A stretch of 64,000 nt of DNA from Aquificota bacterium. GTDB taxonomy: Bacteria > Aquificota > Aquificia > Desulfurobacteriales > DQVG01. The position numbers were made by a program, and so were the translations under genes. Positions 17,870-27,030 of this stretch are shown here, one piece after another. The notes under the pieces were generated by a model. That model ran no database searches. It worked only from the letters and a program-made list of their open reading frames with translations, and had not been told where the DNA came from. The stretch covers positions 1 through 64,000 of the forward strand of contig JAMOTM010000055.1 in assembly GCA_027002265.1 (NCBI GenBank). The letters run 5' to 3'. Position 1 is the first letter of the stretch, and each line of letters starts with the position of its first letter.

Positions 17870-19768
17870 ATGCTTTTAGAAAAAGCAAATATAAAAACCT
17901 TAAAAGAATTTTCTTTTGAAGAATTAGAAAAACTTTCCCAAGAACTTCGGGATTTTATTATTAAGGTTGTCGAAAAAACGGGAGGGCATTTAGCTTCTTC
18001 CTTAGGAACTATTGAGCTTACAATTGCACTTTTAAAAGTGTTTAATCCCCCTAAGGATGCAATTGTTTGGGATGTAGGTCATCAGGCTTATGCTTATAAA
18101 ATTCTTACAGATAGAAAGGAAAAATTTCATACTTTAAGACAATTTGGAGGAATTTCTGGGTTTCCTAATATTTTTGAAAGTGATTATGATGCTTTTGGAA
18201 CGGGTCATGCTTCAACTTCTATTTCTGCAGCTCTTGGTATAAAAGTAGGAAAGCGTCTTTTAAAAAAGGAAGGTTATGTTATTGCGGTAATTGGAGATGG
18301 TGCTTTAACTGGAGGACTTGCTTATGAAGGTTTAAATAATGCTGGATATCTAAAAGAAGATCTCTTAGTTATTTTAAACGATAACAGAATGTCAATTTCT
18401 AAAAATGTAGGGGCAATTTCAAACTATTTAAATAGAATCCTTACCGATGAATATTTAAGAAAAATAAAAAGAAAGCTTGAAACTTTAAGTGAATATGTTT
18501 TTGGAAAAGTATTTGTAAAAAAAATAAAAAAAATAGAGGATTTTGCCTTTAAAGGTCTTATTTCTCCAGGCATGTTTTTTGAAGAGCTTGGATTTAAATA
18601 TTTTGGTCCTATTGATGGTCATAATATAAAAAGTTTAGTAGAAATCTTAGAAAGATTGAAAAAAATAAAGGGGCCAAAACTTTTACATATTTATACAACT
18701 AAAGGAAAAGGTTTAAAAGAAGCCGAAAACCTTCCAGAGAAATATCATGGAGTATCTCCTAAAATATATATTCCTATAAAGAAAAAAGTACCTTCCTGGA
18801 CCTCATTTTTTTCTAAATATATTTGTGAACTTGGGGAAAAGTTTGAAAACATAGTGGCTATAACTGCGGCTATGCCTTCCGGAACAGGATTAAAAGAATT
18901 TGGAGAAAAATTTAAAGATAGATATTTTGATGTAGGTATAGCTGAAGGACATGCCGTAGTCTTTGCAGCGGGACTTGCAAAAGAAGGTCTAAAACCGGTT
19001 GTAGCGATATATTCCACTTTCTTACAAAGAGCTTATGATCAACTTATTCATGATGTAGCTTTACAAAAACTTCCAGTAGTATTTGTTCTAGATAGAGCTG
19101 GAATAGTAGGGGAAGATGGACCTACCCATCATGGTATTTTTGATTTATCCTACTTAAGACATATCCCAAACTTTGTGGTAGCCGCTCCAAAGGATGAAAA
19201 TGAGTTAAAGCATCTTTTATATACTGCGATCCTATCAGATAAACCTTTTGCAATTAGGTATCCTCGTGGAAGTGCAGTTGGAGTAAAAATAGATAAAGAT
19301 TATAAAAAAATAGATATAGGATCTTGGGAAATAGAAAAGGTATTTGGAGAAGGGGATTATAATTTACTTGTTCTTGCCGTAGGTCCTTTTGTTCATAGGG
19401 TAAAAGAGGTTTGCGAAAAACTTTCTAAAAAATACAATATAAGGATAACTTTAGTAAATGCCCGTTTTATAAAGCCCATAGATGAAAAACTTTTAAAGGA
19501 TCTTGCTAAAAAAGCAAATAAAATAGTAACTATAGAGGAAAATACTATTTTAGGTGGTTTTGGAAGTGGCGTTTTAGAATTTATAAATAAAGAAAATATA
19601 TATAAACCTCTTTTACAAATAGGAATAGAAGATAGATTTCCTCCTCATGGTCCTCAGGAAGTTGTTAGGGATTTTGAAGGTTTATCTAATTCTAAAATTT
19701 TTGAAAAAATAGAAAATTTTGTATTAAAAGATATAAAAAATAAAAATAAAGAAAGTCTTAAGGTCTAA
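17870..19768 (+). CDS. dxs: 1-deoxy-D-xylulose-5-phosphate synthase
   Basis: DXS joins pyruvate and glyceraldehyde 3-phosphate using thiamine diphosphate, the first step of the MEP isoprenoid pathway. The 632 residues, the usual length, show VWDVGHQAYAYKILTDR, the TPP motif GDGALTGG followed by LNDNRMSISKN, PIDGH, and, in the second half, EGHAV, DRAGIVGEDGPTHHG and RYPRG. AGGAGA precedes the ATG. It lies directly between ispA and the archaemetzincin gene and is presumably transcribed with both. Confidence 0.96.
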   Translation: MLLEKANIKTLKEFSFEELEKLSQELRDFIIKVVEKTGGHLASSLGTIELTIALLKVFNPPKDAIVWDVGHQAYAYKILTDRKEKFHTLRQFGGISGFPNIFESDYDAFGTGHASTSISAALGIKVGKRLLKKEGYVIAVIGDGALTGGLAYEGLNNAGYLKEDLLVILNDNRMSISKNVGAISNYLNRILTDEYLRKIKRKLETLSEYVFGKVFVKKIKKIEDFAFKGLISPGMFFEELGFKYFGPIDGHNIKSLVEILERLKKIKGPKLLHIYTTKGKGLKEAENLPEKYHGVSPKIYIPIKKKVPSWTSFFSKYICELGEKFENIVAITAAMPSGTGLKEFGEKFKDRYFDVGIAEGHAVVFAAGLAKEGLKPVVAIYSTFLQRAYDQLIHDVALQKLPVVFVLDRAGIVGEDGPTHHGIFDLSYLRHIPNFVVAAPKDENELKHLLYTAILSDKPFAIRYPRGSAVGVKIDKDYKKIDIGSWEIEKVFGEGDYNLLVLAVGPFVHRVKEVCEKLSKKYNIRITLVNARFIKPIDEKLLKDLAKKANKIVTIEENTILGGFGSGVLEFINKENIYKPLLQIGIEDRFPPHGPQEVVRDFEGLSNSKIFEKIENFVLKDIKNKNKESLKV

Positions 19769-19770
19769 AT

Positions 19771-20283
19771 ATGCATATTTATATAGTTCCTTTTGACGAT
19801 TTTAAAAAAGGAGAGCTTAATGTTTTAAAATTTAACTTAAGCAGAATTTTTGGTTTAGTAACAACTTTACCTAAAATAAAAATTCCAAGAAATGCTTTTA
19901 ATTCTCTTAGAAATCAATACAATGCTTATATTCTTTTGGAAAGTCTTCCTGTTTTTCATGATGGAATTACTTTAGGCGTAACTAAACAAGATATCTATGT
20001 AGATAATTTAAATTTTGTTTTTGGACTTGCCGAAATGGGTGGAAAACGAGCTTTAATATCTACTTTTAGGTTAGATCCAACTTTTTACGGAGAGCCTTTT
20101 AATAAGGAGCTTTACTATTTGAGAATTTTAAAGGAAGCTCTCCATGAAATAGGTCATGTTCTTGGTCTTTCACATTGCAAAAATAAAACCTGTGTTATGA
20201 GTTTTTCTAATTCAATTTTAGATGTGGATAAAAAATCTCCTTTTTATTGTGAAAATTGTTTAAAAAAACTTTACCAAGTATGA
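19771..20283 (+). CDS. amzA: Archaemetzincin-type zinc metalloprotease
   Basis: The 170-residue protein carries the full archaemetzincin signature: HEIGHVLGLSH with a Cys at 136, Cys141 and Met143, then CENC at 160-163. The three histidines and Glu form the metzincin active site and the four cysteines a second zinc site. The length matches the single-domain family. These cytoplasmic enzymes have no firmly known substrate. It starts two bases after dxs, and its last 13 bases overlap the end of sbcC on the other strand. Confidence 0.92.
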   Translation: MHIYIVPFDDFKKGELNVLKFNLSRIFGLVTTLPKIKIPRNAFNSLRNQYNAYILLESLPVFHDGITLGVTKQDIYVDNLNFVFGLAEMGGKRALISTFRLDPTFYGEPFNKELYYLRILKEALHEIGHVLGLSHCKNKTCVMSFSNSILDVDKKSPFYCENCLKKLYQV

Positions 20284-23200
20284 GTAGCTACTATAATTTG
20301 GTTTTTAAAATATTTTTCTAAAAAAGATTTTGCGTTTGAAAGTCTATCTTCATCTAAAGCTTCGAAAGGTTCATCTAAAATTAAAAAGGGCAATTTTAAA
20401 AAGTTTGCTAAAGCAATTTTTAAAGCTAAAGCTAAACCTACTTTTTCGCCGCCAGATAAACTTCTTACATTTCTAGTTATACTTCCATCTTTTATAAAAA
20501 TATTAAATTCAGGTGTTATTTCTACTTCATAATTAAATCCAATTTCTGAGTAGTATAGGGAAACAAGATGAGGAATATTTTTTAAAAATTCTTCTTTTAC
20601 TGCAGTTTTATAATTTATTAAATCTGAATGCCAAGTATCTATTATATTTATTTTTCTTTTTTCCTTTTCAAAAATTTCTATTTTTTCTGAGATTTCTTTA
20701 TATTTTTTTTCTTTTAAAGTCAGCTCTTCTTTTATCTTTAAAAACTCTTTTTCCCGAATTTCATATAAAGAAGATAAAAATTCTAAAAGTAAATCTATAA
20801 GTTTTAAAGTTGCTTTATAACACTCTAAACTGTTTTTAGAAATAATTTTTGGTTTAAGTGCTAAATAAGTTTCATATATTTCTTTATATTGCTTTAAATT
20901 TTTTAAAAGTCTTTCTTCCAAAATATAAAGGGTTTTATCTCTAACGTTAAAAAGTTGTTCCTCTTGACCTTTTATAAATTTTTTCCTTTCTTCCAGAGAT
21001 AAAAGTTCCTTTGCAAATTTTTCAAGCATAATTTTATCTTTAATATAATTTTCAAGTTCTTTTTTTCTTTTTATAAATTTGTCTCTTAGTTTTGTATAAA
21101 TATTTAAAACGTTTTTTAATTTTTCTTCATAAAGCTCTTTTTTCTTTTCTATATCTTCATAATTCACTACTCCAGATTGATTTATAGGTTCTATAACGCT
21201 TTTTTTGTATTTTTTATATTTAACTTCCAAATCTTTATATTTTTTTTCTATATTCATAAAATAATTTTCAAAGTTTTCGAAACTATAATTAAATCTTTTT
21301 TCAAAATCTTTTTTTAGCAATTTAATTTTGGTAAGAATATACAATTTCTCCAAATTTTCTTCAATTTTTTCAAGTTTTCCTTTTTCCTCTTTTATTTTAT
21401 TTTGTAAATTTTTGTATATATTTTGTAAATCAATCAAGATTTTATGAATTTCCGAATAAGATTTATATCTCCTTAAAACATTGTATAAATTAAAACTTTC
21501 CAATTTATATTTTATCTCTAGATTTTCATTATATTTTTCCTCTAAGTTCTTGTATTCTTTTTTTATTTTTTCCCATAAATTTTTTAAGTCTTCAAGGGAA
21601 GATACTTTTAAATCCTTCAGAATTTTTTCAAATTCTTTCTTTTTTTCTAAATAAAAAATATAGCTATGTAGATTTATTTTTATCTTATCTAGTTTTTCTT
21701 TAAAGCTAAGACTTAAAATAGCTTTATCTATTAAATTTTCTACCAAATCGAGTTTTTTTTCCTTTAAATATTTTTTTGCTAACTTTAAAGTTTTAATTGG
21801 ATTTTCTTCAAAATCTTTTATTTTATTTAAAACTTCTTCCGGGTTATCAAATTCTATTTCATATTCCTTTTTTAAAGTTTCTAAAAATTCTTTTATAAGA
21901 TTTTCATCAAATTTATTTTTTAATTTTTCTATTTCCGCATTTATTAGCTTTATTTTTGCTAGTGTTTCTTTATATTTTTCAAAAGTTTCTTTTTTATCTT
22001 CGTACTCCTTAAATACATTTTCATTATAATTTTCAAGATATTTCAAAATTTTCTGTATGTTGTTTAGGTTTTCCTTTAATTTTAAATTAATTTCATTTAA
22101 TCTATGAATTTTATTTTTAATCTCATAAAGTTTATTTTGATACTCGCTATCAAGTTCATCTAAGGAAATATTAGATTTAAAATAATTAGTAGCAGTTTTC
22201 TCAGATATATCTTGGAGATTCTTTAACTTATTTTTTAATTGGTTAATTTTATTTATGTAATCTTTATAAACTTTGTAAATATTCTCTTTTAAAAAAAGAT
22301 ACTCCTTTTTTAAAGTTTCAAAATCTTTGACTATATTTGGATCTATATTTTTTAAGGCAACATATACTTTTTCTATTTTAAAAAGTTTTGAAGTTAAAAT
22401 AGAAAGATACTTTTCTACTTTAAAAAACTCTTTTTCGTAAAAATTTATTATTTCCTTAACTTTATTTTCTAAAGAAGTATAATCATCTATGTTTTGTAAA
22501 TTGTATTTTTCTTTAAAGTAGGAAATTAAGTTTTCTATTTCTTTTACTTGTTTGTCTAACCTTTCTTTTTCAAAAGGAAGATGTTTTAAATTTTCAAGAG
22601 TACCTTTGAAATTTTCAAAGGTTCCTATCAATTTTTTTATAACTTTTAAACGTTTTAAATATTTTTCCTGTTCCTTTCTTAAATTTTCTATTTCTTCCTT
22701 TAAAACTTCAAGATTTTCTTTACTTACATTTTCCCTTGTTAAAAATTCTAAAATATCTAAACTTCTTTGTTTTTGCTTTTTTAATATTTCTAAAATATTA
22801 TCTACAATATCCAAACTTAAAATTTCTTTAAAAAAACTTTCTCTTTCTTTCTTTTCCATAGATAAAATTGCTACAAGCTCTTGTTGAGGAGAATAAAGAA
22901 TATTTTTCACAAGTTTTTGAGGTACTTTAAGAAAATTGAACATATCTGATATTTTTAAGTGAGTTTTAACGTTACCTTTGTAAAGCTCAAAAGTAGAAGT
23001 TGCACCTTTTAAAGTTTTTCTTATTAATCTTTTTAGGGTGTATTTCTCCCCATTATAATTAAAATACAAAGCTATTTTTGCTAATTTTTTATCTTTATGA
23101 ATTAAATCTTTGAAACTTTGAGCTCGGCTGATATTAAAAAGAGAAAAAACTATGGCTTCAAGTAAGGAAGTTTTTCCGCTTGCATTTGGTCCTGTAATTA

Positions 23201-23291
23201 AGGTTAAATCTTTTTGGAAAGTTTTTTCTACTTTTTCTTTATATTTTAAAAAACCCTCAAGCTCTATTTTTTCTATAAAAAAGTTACTCAT
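20271..23291 (-). CDS. sbcC: SbcC/Rad50-like ATPase without a zinc hook
   Basis: SMC-like nuclease-complex ATPases hold DNA ends with their partner SbcD/Mre11. The 1006-residue protein has Walker A (ITGPNASGKTS) near its N-terminus, about 750 residues of Lys/Glu-rich coiled coil, and C-terminal signature SLSGGEKVGLALAL, Walker B FLILDEPFEAL and H-loop ATH two residues from the end. It has only one cysteine, so the CxxC hook at the coiled-coil tip is missing. I start at the ATG at 23291 behind GAGAGGTG; an upstream in-frame ATG at 23393 would overlap nth by about 90 bases. No sbcD is adjacent. It may instead be an SbcC-like protein of other function. Confidence 0.8.
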   Translation of the reverse strand: MSNFFIEKIELEGFLKYKEKVEKTFQKDLTLITGPNASGKTSLLEAIVFSLFNISRAQSFKDLIHKDKKLAKIALYFNYNGEKYTLKRLIRKTLKGATSTFELYKGNVKTHLKISDMFNFLKVPQKLVKNILYSPQQELVAILSMEKKERESFFKEILSLDIVDNILEILKKQKQRSLDILEFLTRENVSKENLEVLKEEIENLRKEQEKYLKRLKVIKKLIGTFENFKGTLENLKHLPFEKERLDKQVKEIENLISYFKEKYNLQNIDDYTSLENKVKEIINFYEKEFFKVEKYLSILTSKLFKIEKVYVALKNIDPNIVKDFETLKKEYLFLKENIYKVYKDYINKINQLKNKLKNLQDISEKTATNYFKSNISLDELDSEYQNKLYEIKNKIHRLNEINLKLKENLNNIQKILKYLENYNENVFKEYEDKKETFEKYKETLAKIKLINAEIEKLKNKFDENLIKEFLETLKKEYEIEFDNPEEVLNKIKDFEENPIKTLKLAKKYLKEKKLDLVENLIDKAILSLSFKEKLDKIKINLHSYIFYLEKKKEFEKILKDLKVSSLEDLKNLWEKIKKEYKNLEEKYNENLEIKYKLESFNLYNVLRRYKSYSEIHKILIDLQNIYKNLQNKIKEEKGKLEKIEENLEKLYILTKIKLLKKDFEKRFNYSFENFENYFMNIEKKYKDLEVKYKKYKKSVIEPINQSGVVNYEDIEKKKELYEEKLKNVLNIYTKLRDKFIKRKKELENYIKDKIMLEKFAKELLSLEERKKFIKGQEEQLFNVRDKTLYILEERLLKNLKQYKEIYETYLALKPKIISKNSLECYKATLKLIDLLLEFLSSLYEIREKEFLKIKEELTLKEKKYKEISEKIEIFEKEKRKINIIDTWHSDLINYKTAVKEEFLKNIPHLVSLYYSEIGFNYEVEITPEFNIFIKDGSITRNVRSLSGGEKVGLALALKIALANFLKLPFLILDEPFEALDEDRLSNAKSFLEKYFKNQIIVATHTW

Positions 23292-23301
23292 GACACCTCT
23301 C

Positions 23302-23979
23302 TTAAGTTTTATAAACTCCTTCTTTTTTTCTTTCCTTATAATATTTACAGTAAGATTTAATAGGACATTTTTCACATTTTGGATTATTGGCAAAACATAA
23401 AGTTTGTCCTAAAGCTACAAATAAATAATTTATATCTCTCCAATATTTTTTTGGGACGATTCTTTGAAGAGCTTTTTCTGTAGCTTCCGGAGTTTTGGTA
23501 TTTACCCAGCCAAGACGATTAGCAATTTTATGAACGTGAGTGTCTACAATAATAACATCTTTTTTAAATCCATGATCTAAAACAACGTTTGCTACTTTCC
23601 TTCCTACGCCTTTAAGTTTTAGTAAATCTTCCATATTATCTGGAACTTTTCCGTTAAATTTTTCCACTAAAATTTTACAGGTTGCTTTTAGATATTTTAA
23701 TTTTTGTTTAGCATATGTAATTTTTTCTATATAAGAATAAAGTTCTTCGTCTGACATTTTTAAAAGATCTTCTGGACTTGAAACTTTCTCAAAAAGTTTT
23801 TTACAAACGGGGACGGTAACTTCATCTTTTGTTCTAGCACTTAAAATTCCAGATATAAGAACCTTAAAAGGTTCATTATTATGATGACTTCTAAACTCTT
23901 CTACAGGAGCATTAAATTTTGGAACTTCCTTTTTTAAAGTTTCCAAAACTTTGATAATAATTTCGTTTTCAAAAAGCAT
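23302..23979 (-). CDS. nth: Endonuclease III (DNA glycosylase/AP lyase)
   Basis: Nth removes oxidised pyrimidines and cleaves the abasic site. The 225-residue protein has the family order: LSARTKDE (LSAQT-like) helix, the helix-hairpin-helix LKGVGRKVANVVL with the catalytic lysine, VDTHVHKIANRLG with the catalytic Asp, and a C-terminal 4Fe-4S loop with the standard spacing Cys-x6-Cys-x2-Cys-x5-Cys (from CFANNPK to SYC). GCGGGGG precedes the ATG. It lies 11 bases upstream of sbcC, so both repair genes are probably co-transcribed. Confidence 0.94.
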   Translation of the reverse strand: MLFENEIIIKVLETLKKEVPKFNAPVEEFRSHHNNEPFKVLISGILSARTKDEVTVPVCKKLFEKVSSPEDLLKMSDEELYSYIEKITYAKQKLKYLKATCKILVEKFNGKVPDNMEDLLKLKGVGRKVANVVLDHGFKKDVIIVDTHVHKIANRLGWVNTKTPEATEKALQRIVPKKYWRDINYLFVALGQTLCFANNPKCEKCPIKSYCKYYKERKKEGVYKT

Positions 23980-24003
23980 ATTTCCCCCGCTTTTAGATAG
24001 TTT

Positions 24004-26397
24004 TTATATTGAGATAATATCTTTTTGTATGTCTTTTATTTTTCTTTCTATTTCCTTTAAGATATTTTCCATATTTTCAATTTTTTTAATAGGTTTAATG
24101 TAAAAAGTGTCAATAGCTCTTATATCCTCGGTTATTATTTTTGTTTTTATTATTTTAAAATCAAACTCTTCAAAAATCTTTGAAAGATCATAAAGAAGCC
24201 TAAGTCGGTCATAAGTTGATACTTCAAAAATAATAATATCTCCTTTTATTTCCCACTTGCATTTAGTTTCTGGAAGAGGAATATTTTTTCTAAAGGTTTT
24301 TAAAAGTTTAAGTTTTAAAAGTTTATCCTCCAATGATTTTCCTTTTAAAGCATCTTTAAATAAACTTATAAATTTTTCTTTTATACTATCTTCTAAATAA
24401 CTTCCGTAGTCTGTAGATAAATACATGGCTATTACTTTATAATTATTTATGTTTGTGGAGCTAACATACTTTATGTCTAATCCTAGAGCTGAAGCCGCTC
24501 CAAAAAGAGCTTTATGAAAATTTTCAATTTCACTTTTTATAATAAGTCCACAAAAGGTAACTCCAAGTTCTGGATAATCTTCAAAAAAATAATTTATTAA
24601 GTCTTCTTTTGGAGGGGATATTTTTGAAATTACTTTTTTAAAAAGATTTTCAAAGCTTAAAGAAGTATCGAGTTTTTCTCCAAAATACTCTAATGTTTTT
24701 AAAAAAAGTTTTAAGATTAAAGTAGATTTCCATGCATTCCAAGCTTCAGGATTGGTTGCCCTAAGGTCAGCATAAGTTAGAAGCAAAAGTCGCTTAAGAC
24801 GTACAGGAGTTTTTACTATATTTGCAAATTCTTTTATTGTGTTTTCATCTTCTATATCCCTGCGAAATGCAAATTTTGACATATCTAAGTGATGTCTTAT
24901 TAAGAAACAAATTTCCTCAATATCTTCATTGTAAAATTTATAATTTTCAAGTATTTTTTTTGCAATTTCCTCTCCAACAATTTCATGTCTACCTTCCAAA
25001 CCTTTTCCAATGTCATGTAAAAGAGCAGCTATAAAAAGAATATAGTTTTTATCCAAAGAGTTAAAAATACTACTTAAAATTTCAAAGTGAGTTTTTGGAA
25101 TATCTTCTATATATTCACTTTGAAGTTTTTCTAGTTCTCTAACGGTATATATAAGATGCATATCAGTTGTAAATTTATGATAAGTGTCATATTGAACGTG
25201 CCCTCTAAGTCTACCAATATCCGGAATAAGTAAATCTAAAATTTGGCAATCATGCATAAGTTCAAGAACATAAGATATTCTTTCTTGTTTTAAAAGTATT
25301 TCTTTGAATTTTTTAATAATATTTTCTTCTAAAAATTTATGTCCTACAGTCTTAGAGATAGTTATAAAAAGTTCAGTTAAATCTCCAGAAAATTCATAAC
25401 CTTTTTCTATAACATAAAAAAAACTATCTAAAACTTTTTCTGGATTTTTAAAAAGATCTTTTATTTTTTCCTCTTTAACGTAAATTTGATTATCACTTAC
25501 AAAATAGTAATCATCTAAAGAACGTTTTGAAGAAAAGAAAAATATATTTTTTAGCTCTTTTTCACATTTTTTAAATATAGTTTGAGCTGCAGTTGTATTT
25601 TCAAAGGCATGTTCAAAATATCTTTTCATAAAAGTTTCTACACCAATTTTTTCTTTTGAATATCCAAGTTTTTCAGCAACTACTCTTTGATTTTCAAAAG
25701 TTAAAATATCCCATTTTCTTTTATGAGTTTTATGTAAAATATCACGAATTTCTAAGAAAAAGTTATAAGCATTAAGCATATCTGCAAAGGATTTGGTATA
25801 AAGAATTTTTTTTAAAAAAATATCTTCATAATTTTCTACGCCAAAAGTAATAATGGAACACCAAAAAGCTTCGTGAAAATCCCGAAGACCACCTTTACTT
25901 TCTTTAACGTTTGGTTCTTGATAATATATAGTTTCACCAAATTTTTTTAATCTCTCTTTTCTTGCTTTCAAAATCTCATAAAAAATATCTTTTTTCTTTT
26001 TTCTAATAAATTTTTTTAAGTCTTTTCTAAAATCTTCATAAATTTCCTCATTTCCAAATAGAAATCTTGTTTTTAAAGCAGATGTTAAAACGGAAATATC
26101 TTCTTTTGCTAAATTTAAGAAATCTTTTTTGTTTCTTATAAAAAAGCCTATTTCCCTTTTTAAACTTAAAAGTTTATAGTAAAAGTTTTCTATCTTCTTT
26201 TTTTCTTTATCTGAAAGATTAGATGTATATAAAACTCCAATATCTATATCAGAGTATAAATTCATATCTCCCCGGGCGTAACTGCCCAGGGCAATAATGG
26301 ATATTTTATCTTTTAATTCTTCTACTTCCTTTGCAAAATCTAAAATTTTTTTATCTATCTCTTTTGTATAACTTTGAGTTTTTAGAAGATAATTCAT
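24004..26397 (-). CDS. glnD: PII uridylyltransferase/uridylyl-removing enzyme
   Basis: GlnD senses glutamine and adds or removes UMP on the PII protein. The 797 residues follow its order: nucleotidyltransferase domain with GSYARGDMNLYSDIDIG, a helical GlnD-specific part (KESKGGLRDFHE), an HD domain with ALLHDIGKG and RHH-type ligands, and a C-terminal ACT domain from about residue 725 (FEVSTYDRLRLLYDLSKIF). I use the ATG at 26397 behind TAGGAG, which leaves a 14-base gap after the PLD gene. It is a little shorter than the proteobacterial enzyme, probably with one well-conserved ACT domain. No glnB or glnK lies in the window. Confidence 0.87.
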   Translation of the reverse strand: MNYLLKTQSYTKEIDKKILDFAKEVEELKDKISIIALGSYARGDMNLYSDIDIGVLYTSNLSDKEKKKIENFYYKLLSLKREIGFFIRNKKDFLNLAKEDISVLTSALKTRFLFGNEEIYEDFRKDLKKFIRKKKKDIFYEILKARKERLKKFGETIYYQEPNVKESKGGLRDFHEAFWCSIITFGVENYEDIFLKKILYTKSFADMLNAYNFFLEIRDILHKTHKRKWDILTFENQRVVAEKLGYSKEKIGVETFMKRYFEHAFENTTAAQTIFKKCEKELKNIFFFSSKRSLDDYYFVSDNQIYVKEEKIKDLFKNPEKVLDSFFYVIEKGYEFSGDLTELFITISKTVGHKFLEENIIKKFKEILLKQERISYVLELMHDCQILDLLIPDIGRLRGHVQYDTYHKFTTDMHLIYTVRELEKLQSEYIEDIPKTHFEILSSIFNSLDKNYILFIAALLHDIGKGLEGRHEIVGEEIAKKILENYKFYNEDIEEICFLIRHHLDMSKFAFRRDIEDENTIKEFANIVKTPVRLKRLLLLTYADLRATNPEAWNAWKSTLILKLFLKTLEYFGEKLDTSLSFENLFKKVISKISPPKEDLINYFFEDYPELGVTFCGLIIKSEIENFHKALFGAASALGLDIKYVSSTNINNYKVIAMYLSTDYGSYLEDSIKEKFISLFKDALKGKSLEDKLLKLKLLKTFRKNIPLPETKCKWEIKGDIIIFEVSTYDRLRLLYDLSKIFEEFDFKIIKTKIITEDIRAIDTFYIKPIKKIENMENILKEIERKIKDIQKDIISI

Positions 26398-26411
26398 TTT
26401 ATCTCCTACCT

Positions 26412-27005
26412 TTAGTAAACAGGATGGGCCATTTCCCAAAGTTTTTTAAAATTCATAAAGTAAGCTTTAGCTAAATTTTTACTACCCTCTATAGCTATTA
26501 AATTTTCATCATTTCTTTTTTCTGCAGAGTAGGTCCAATTATAAGATCCAGTTAAAACAATTTTTCCATCTATAACAGCGTACTTATGGTGCATAAGACC
26601 ACCACCGCTACCTCTTTTTATCTTAACCTTAACTCCATGCCTTATTAAATATTCTATAACTTTTCTTCCATGTCTACTTTCGGCTTGACCTTCATCTGTA
26701 ATTACGTAAACTTTTACTCCCCGATGAGCTGCCTCTGCTAAAGCTCTAGCTATGTTCATATTTGTAAAAGAAAATACGGCTATCAAAATTTGTTTTTGGG
26801 CACGATTTATTTCATTTATAATTAAATCTTGAGCTCCTCCTCTTGGAGAAAAACGTACTCTTATTTTTATATTAGAAAAGGAATTTTGGTTTACTTGTTT
26901 TTCTACTTTTTCTTCCTTTTTTCCAAAAAGACTATCTAAAATACCTGCTTGGGCATTTGTAAAAAGAAAACATCCTAAAACTAAACTTGAAACAATTTTT
27001 CTCAT
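26412..27005 (-). CDS. Exported single-HKD phospholipase D-like nuclease
   Basis: The 197-residue protein starts with a signal peptide (about residues 1-22, ending TNAQAG) and then has one PLD domain whose HKD motif reads HHKYAVIDGKIVLTGSYNWT. One HKD per chain with a leader is the architecture of the Nuc/EndA endonuclease type, which works as a dimer outside the cytoplasm. The ATG at 27005 follows GGAGG; a TTG at 27017 would contain that site, so it is rejected. It lies between the radical SAM gene and glnD on the minus strand. Uptake or salvage of DNA is a possible role, but not shown. Confidence 0.85.
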   Translation of the reverse strand: MRKIVSSLVLGCFLFTNAQAGILDSLFGKKEEKVEKQVNQNSFSNIKIRVRFSPRGGAQDLIINEINRAQKQILIAVFSFTNMNIARALAEAAHRGVKVYVITDEGQAESRHGRKVIEYLIRHGVKVKIKRGSGGGLMHHKYAVIDGKIVLTGSYNWTYSAEKRNDENLIAIEGSKNLAKAYFMNFKKLWEMAHPVY

Positions 27006-27030
27006 TTTTTCCTCCAATTTAAGTTAATTT

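Noticed and set aside
20271..23393. Longer sbcC start at 23393
   Set aside because: It would overlap nth by about 90 bases, adds a basic tail not found in the family, and the ATG at 23291 has GAGAGGTG.
22552..23400. Two plus-strand open frames opposite sbcC and nth
   Set aside because: They mirror the Lys/Glu-rich coiled coil as Phe/Ser-rich peptides; no start signals.
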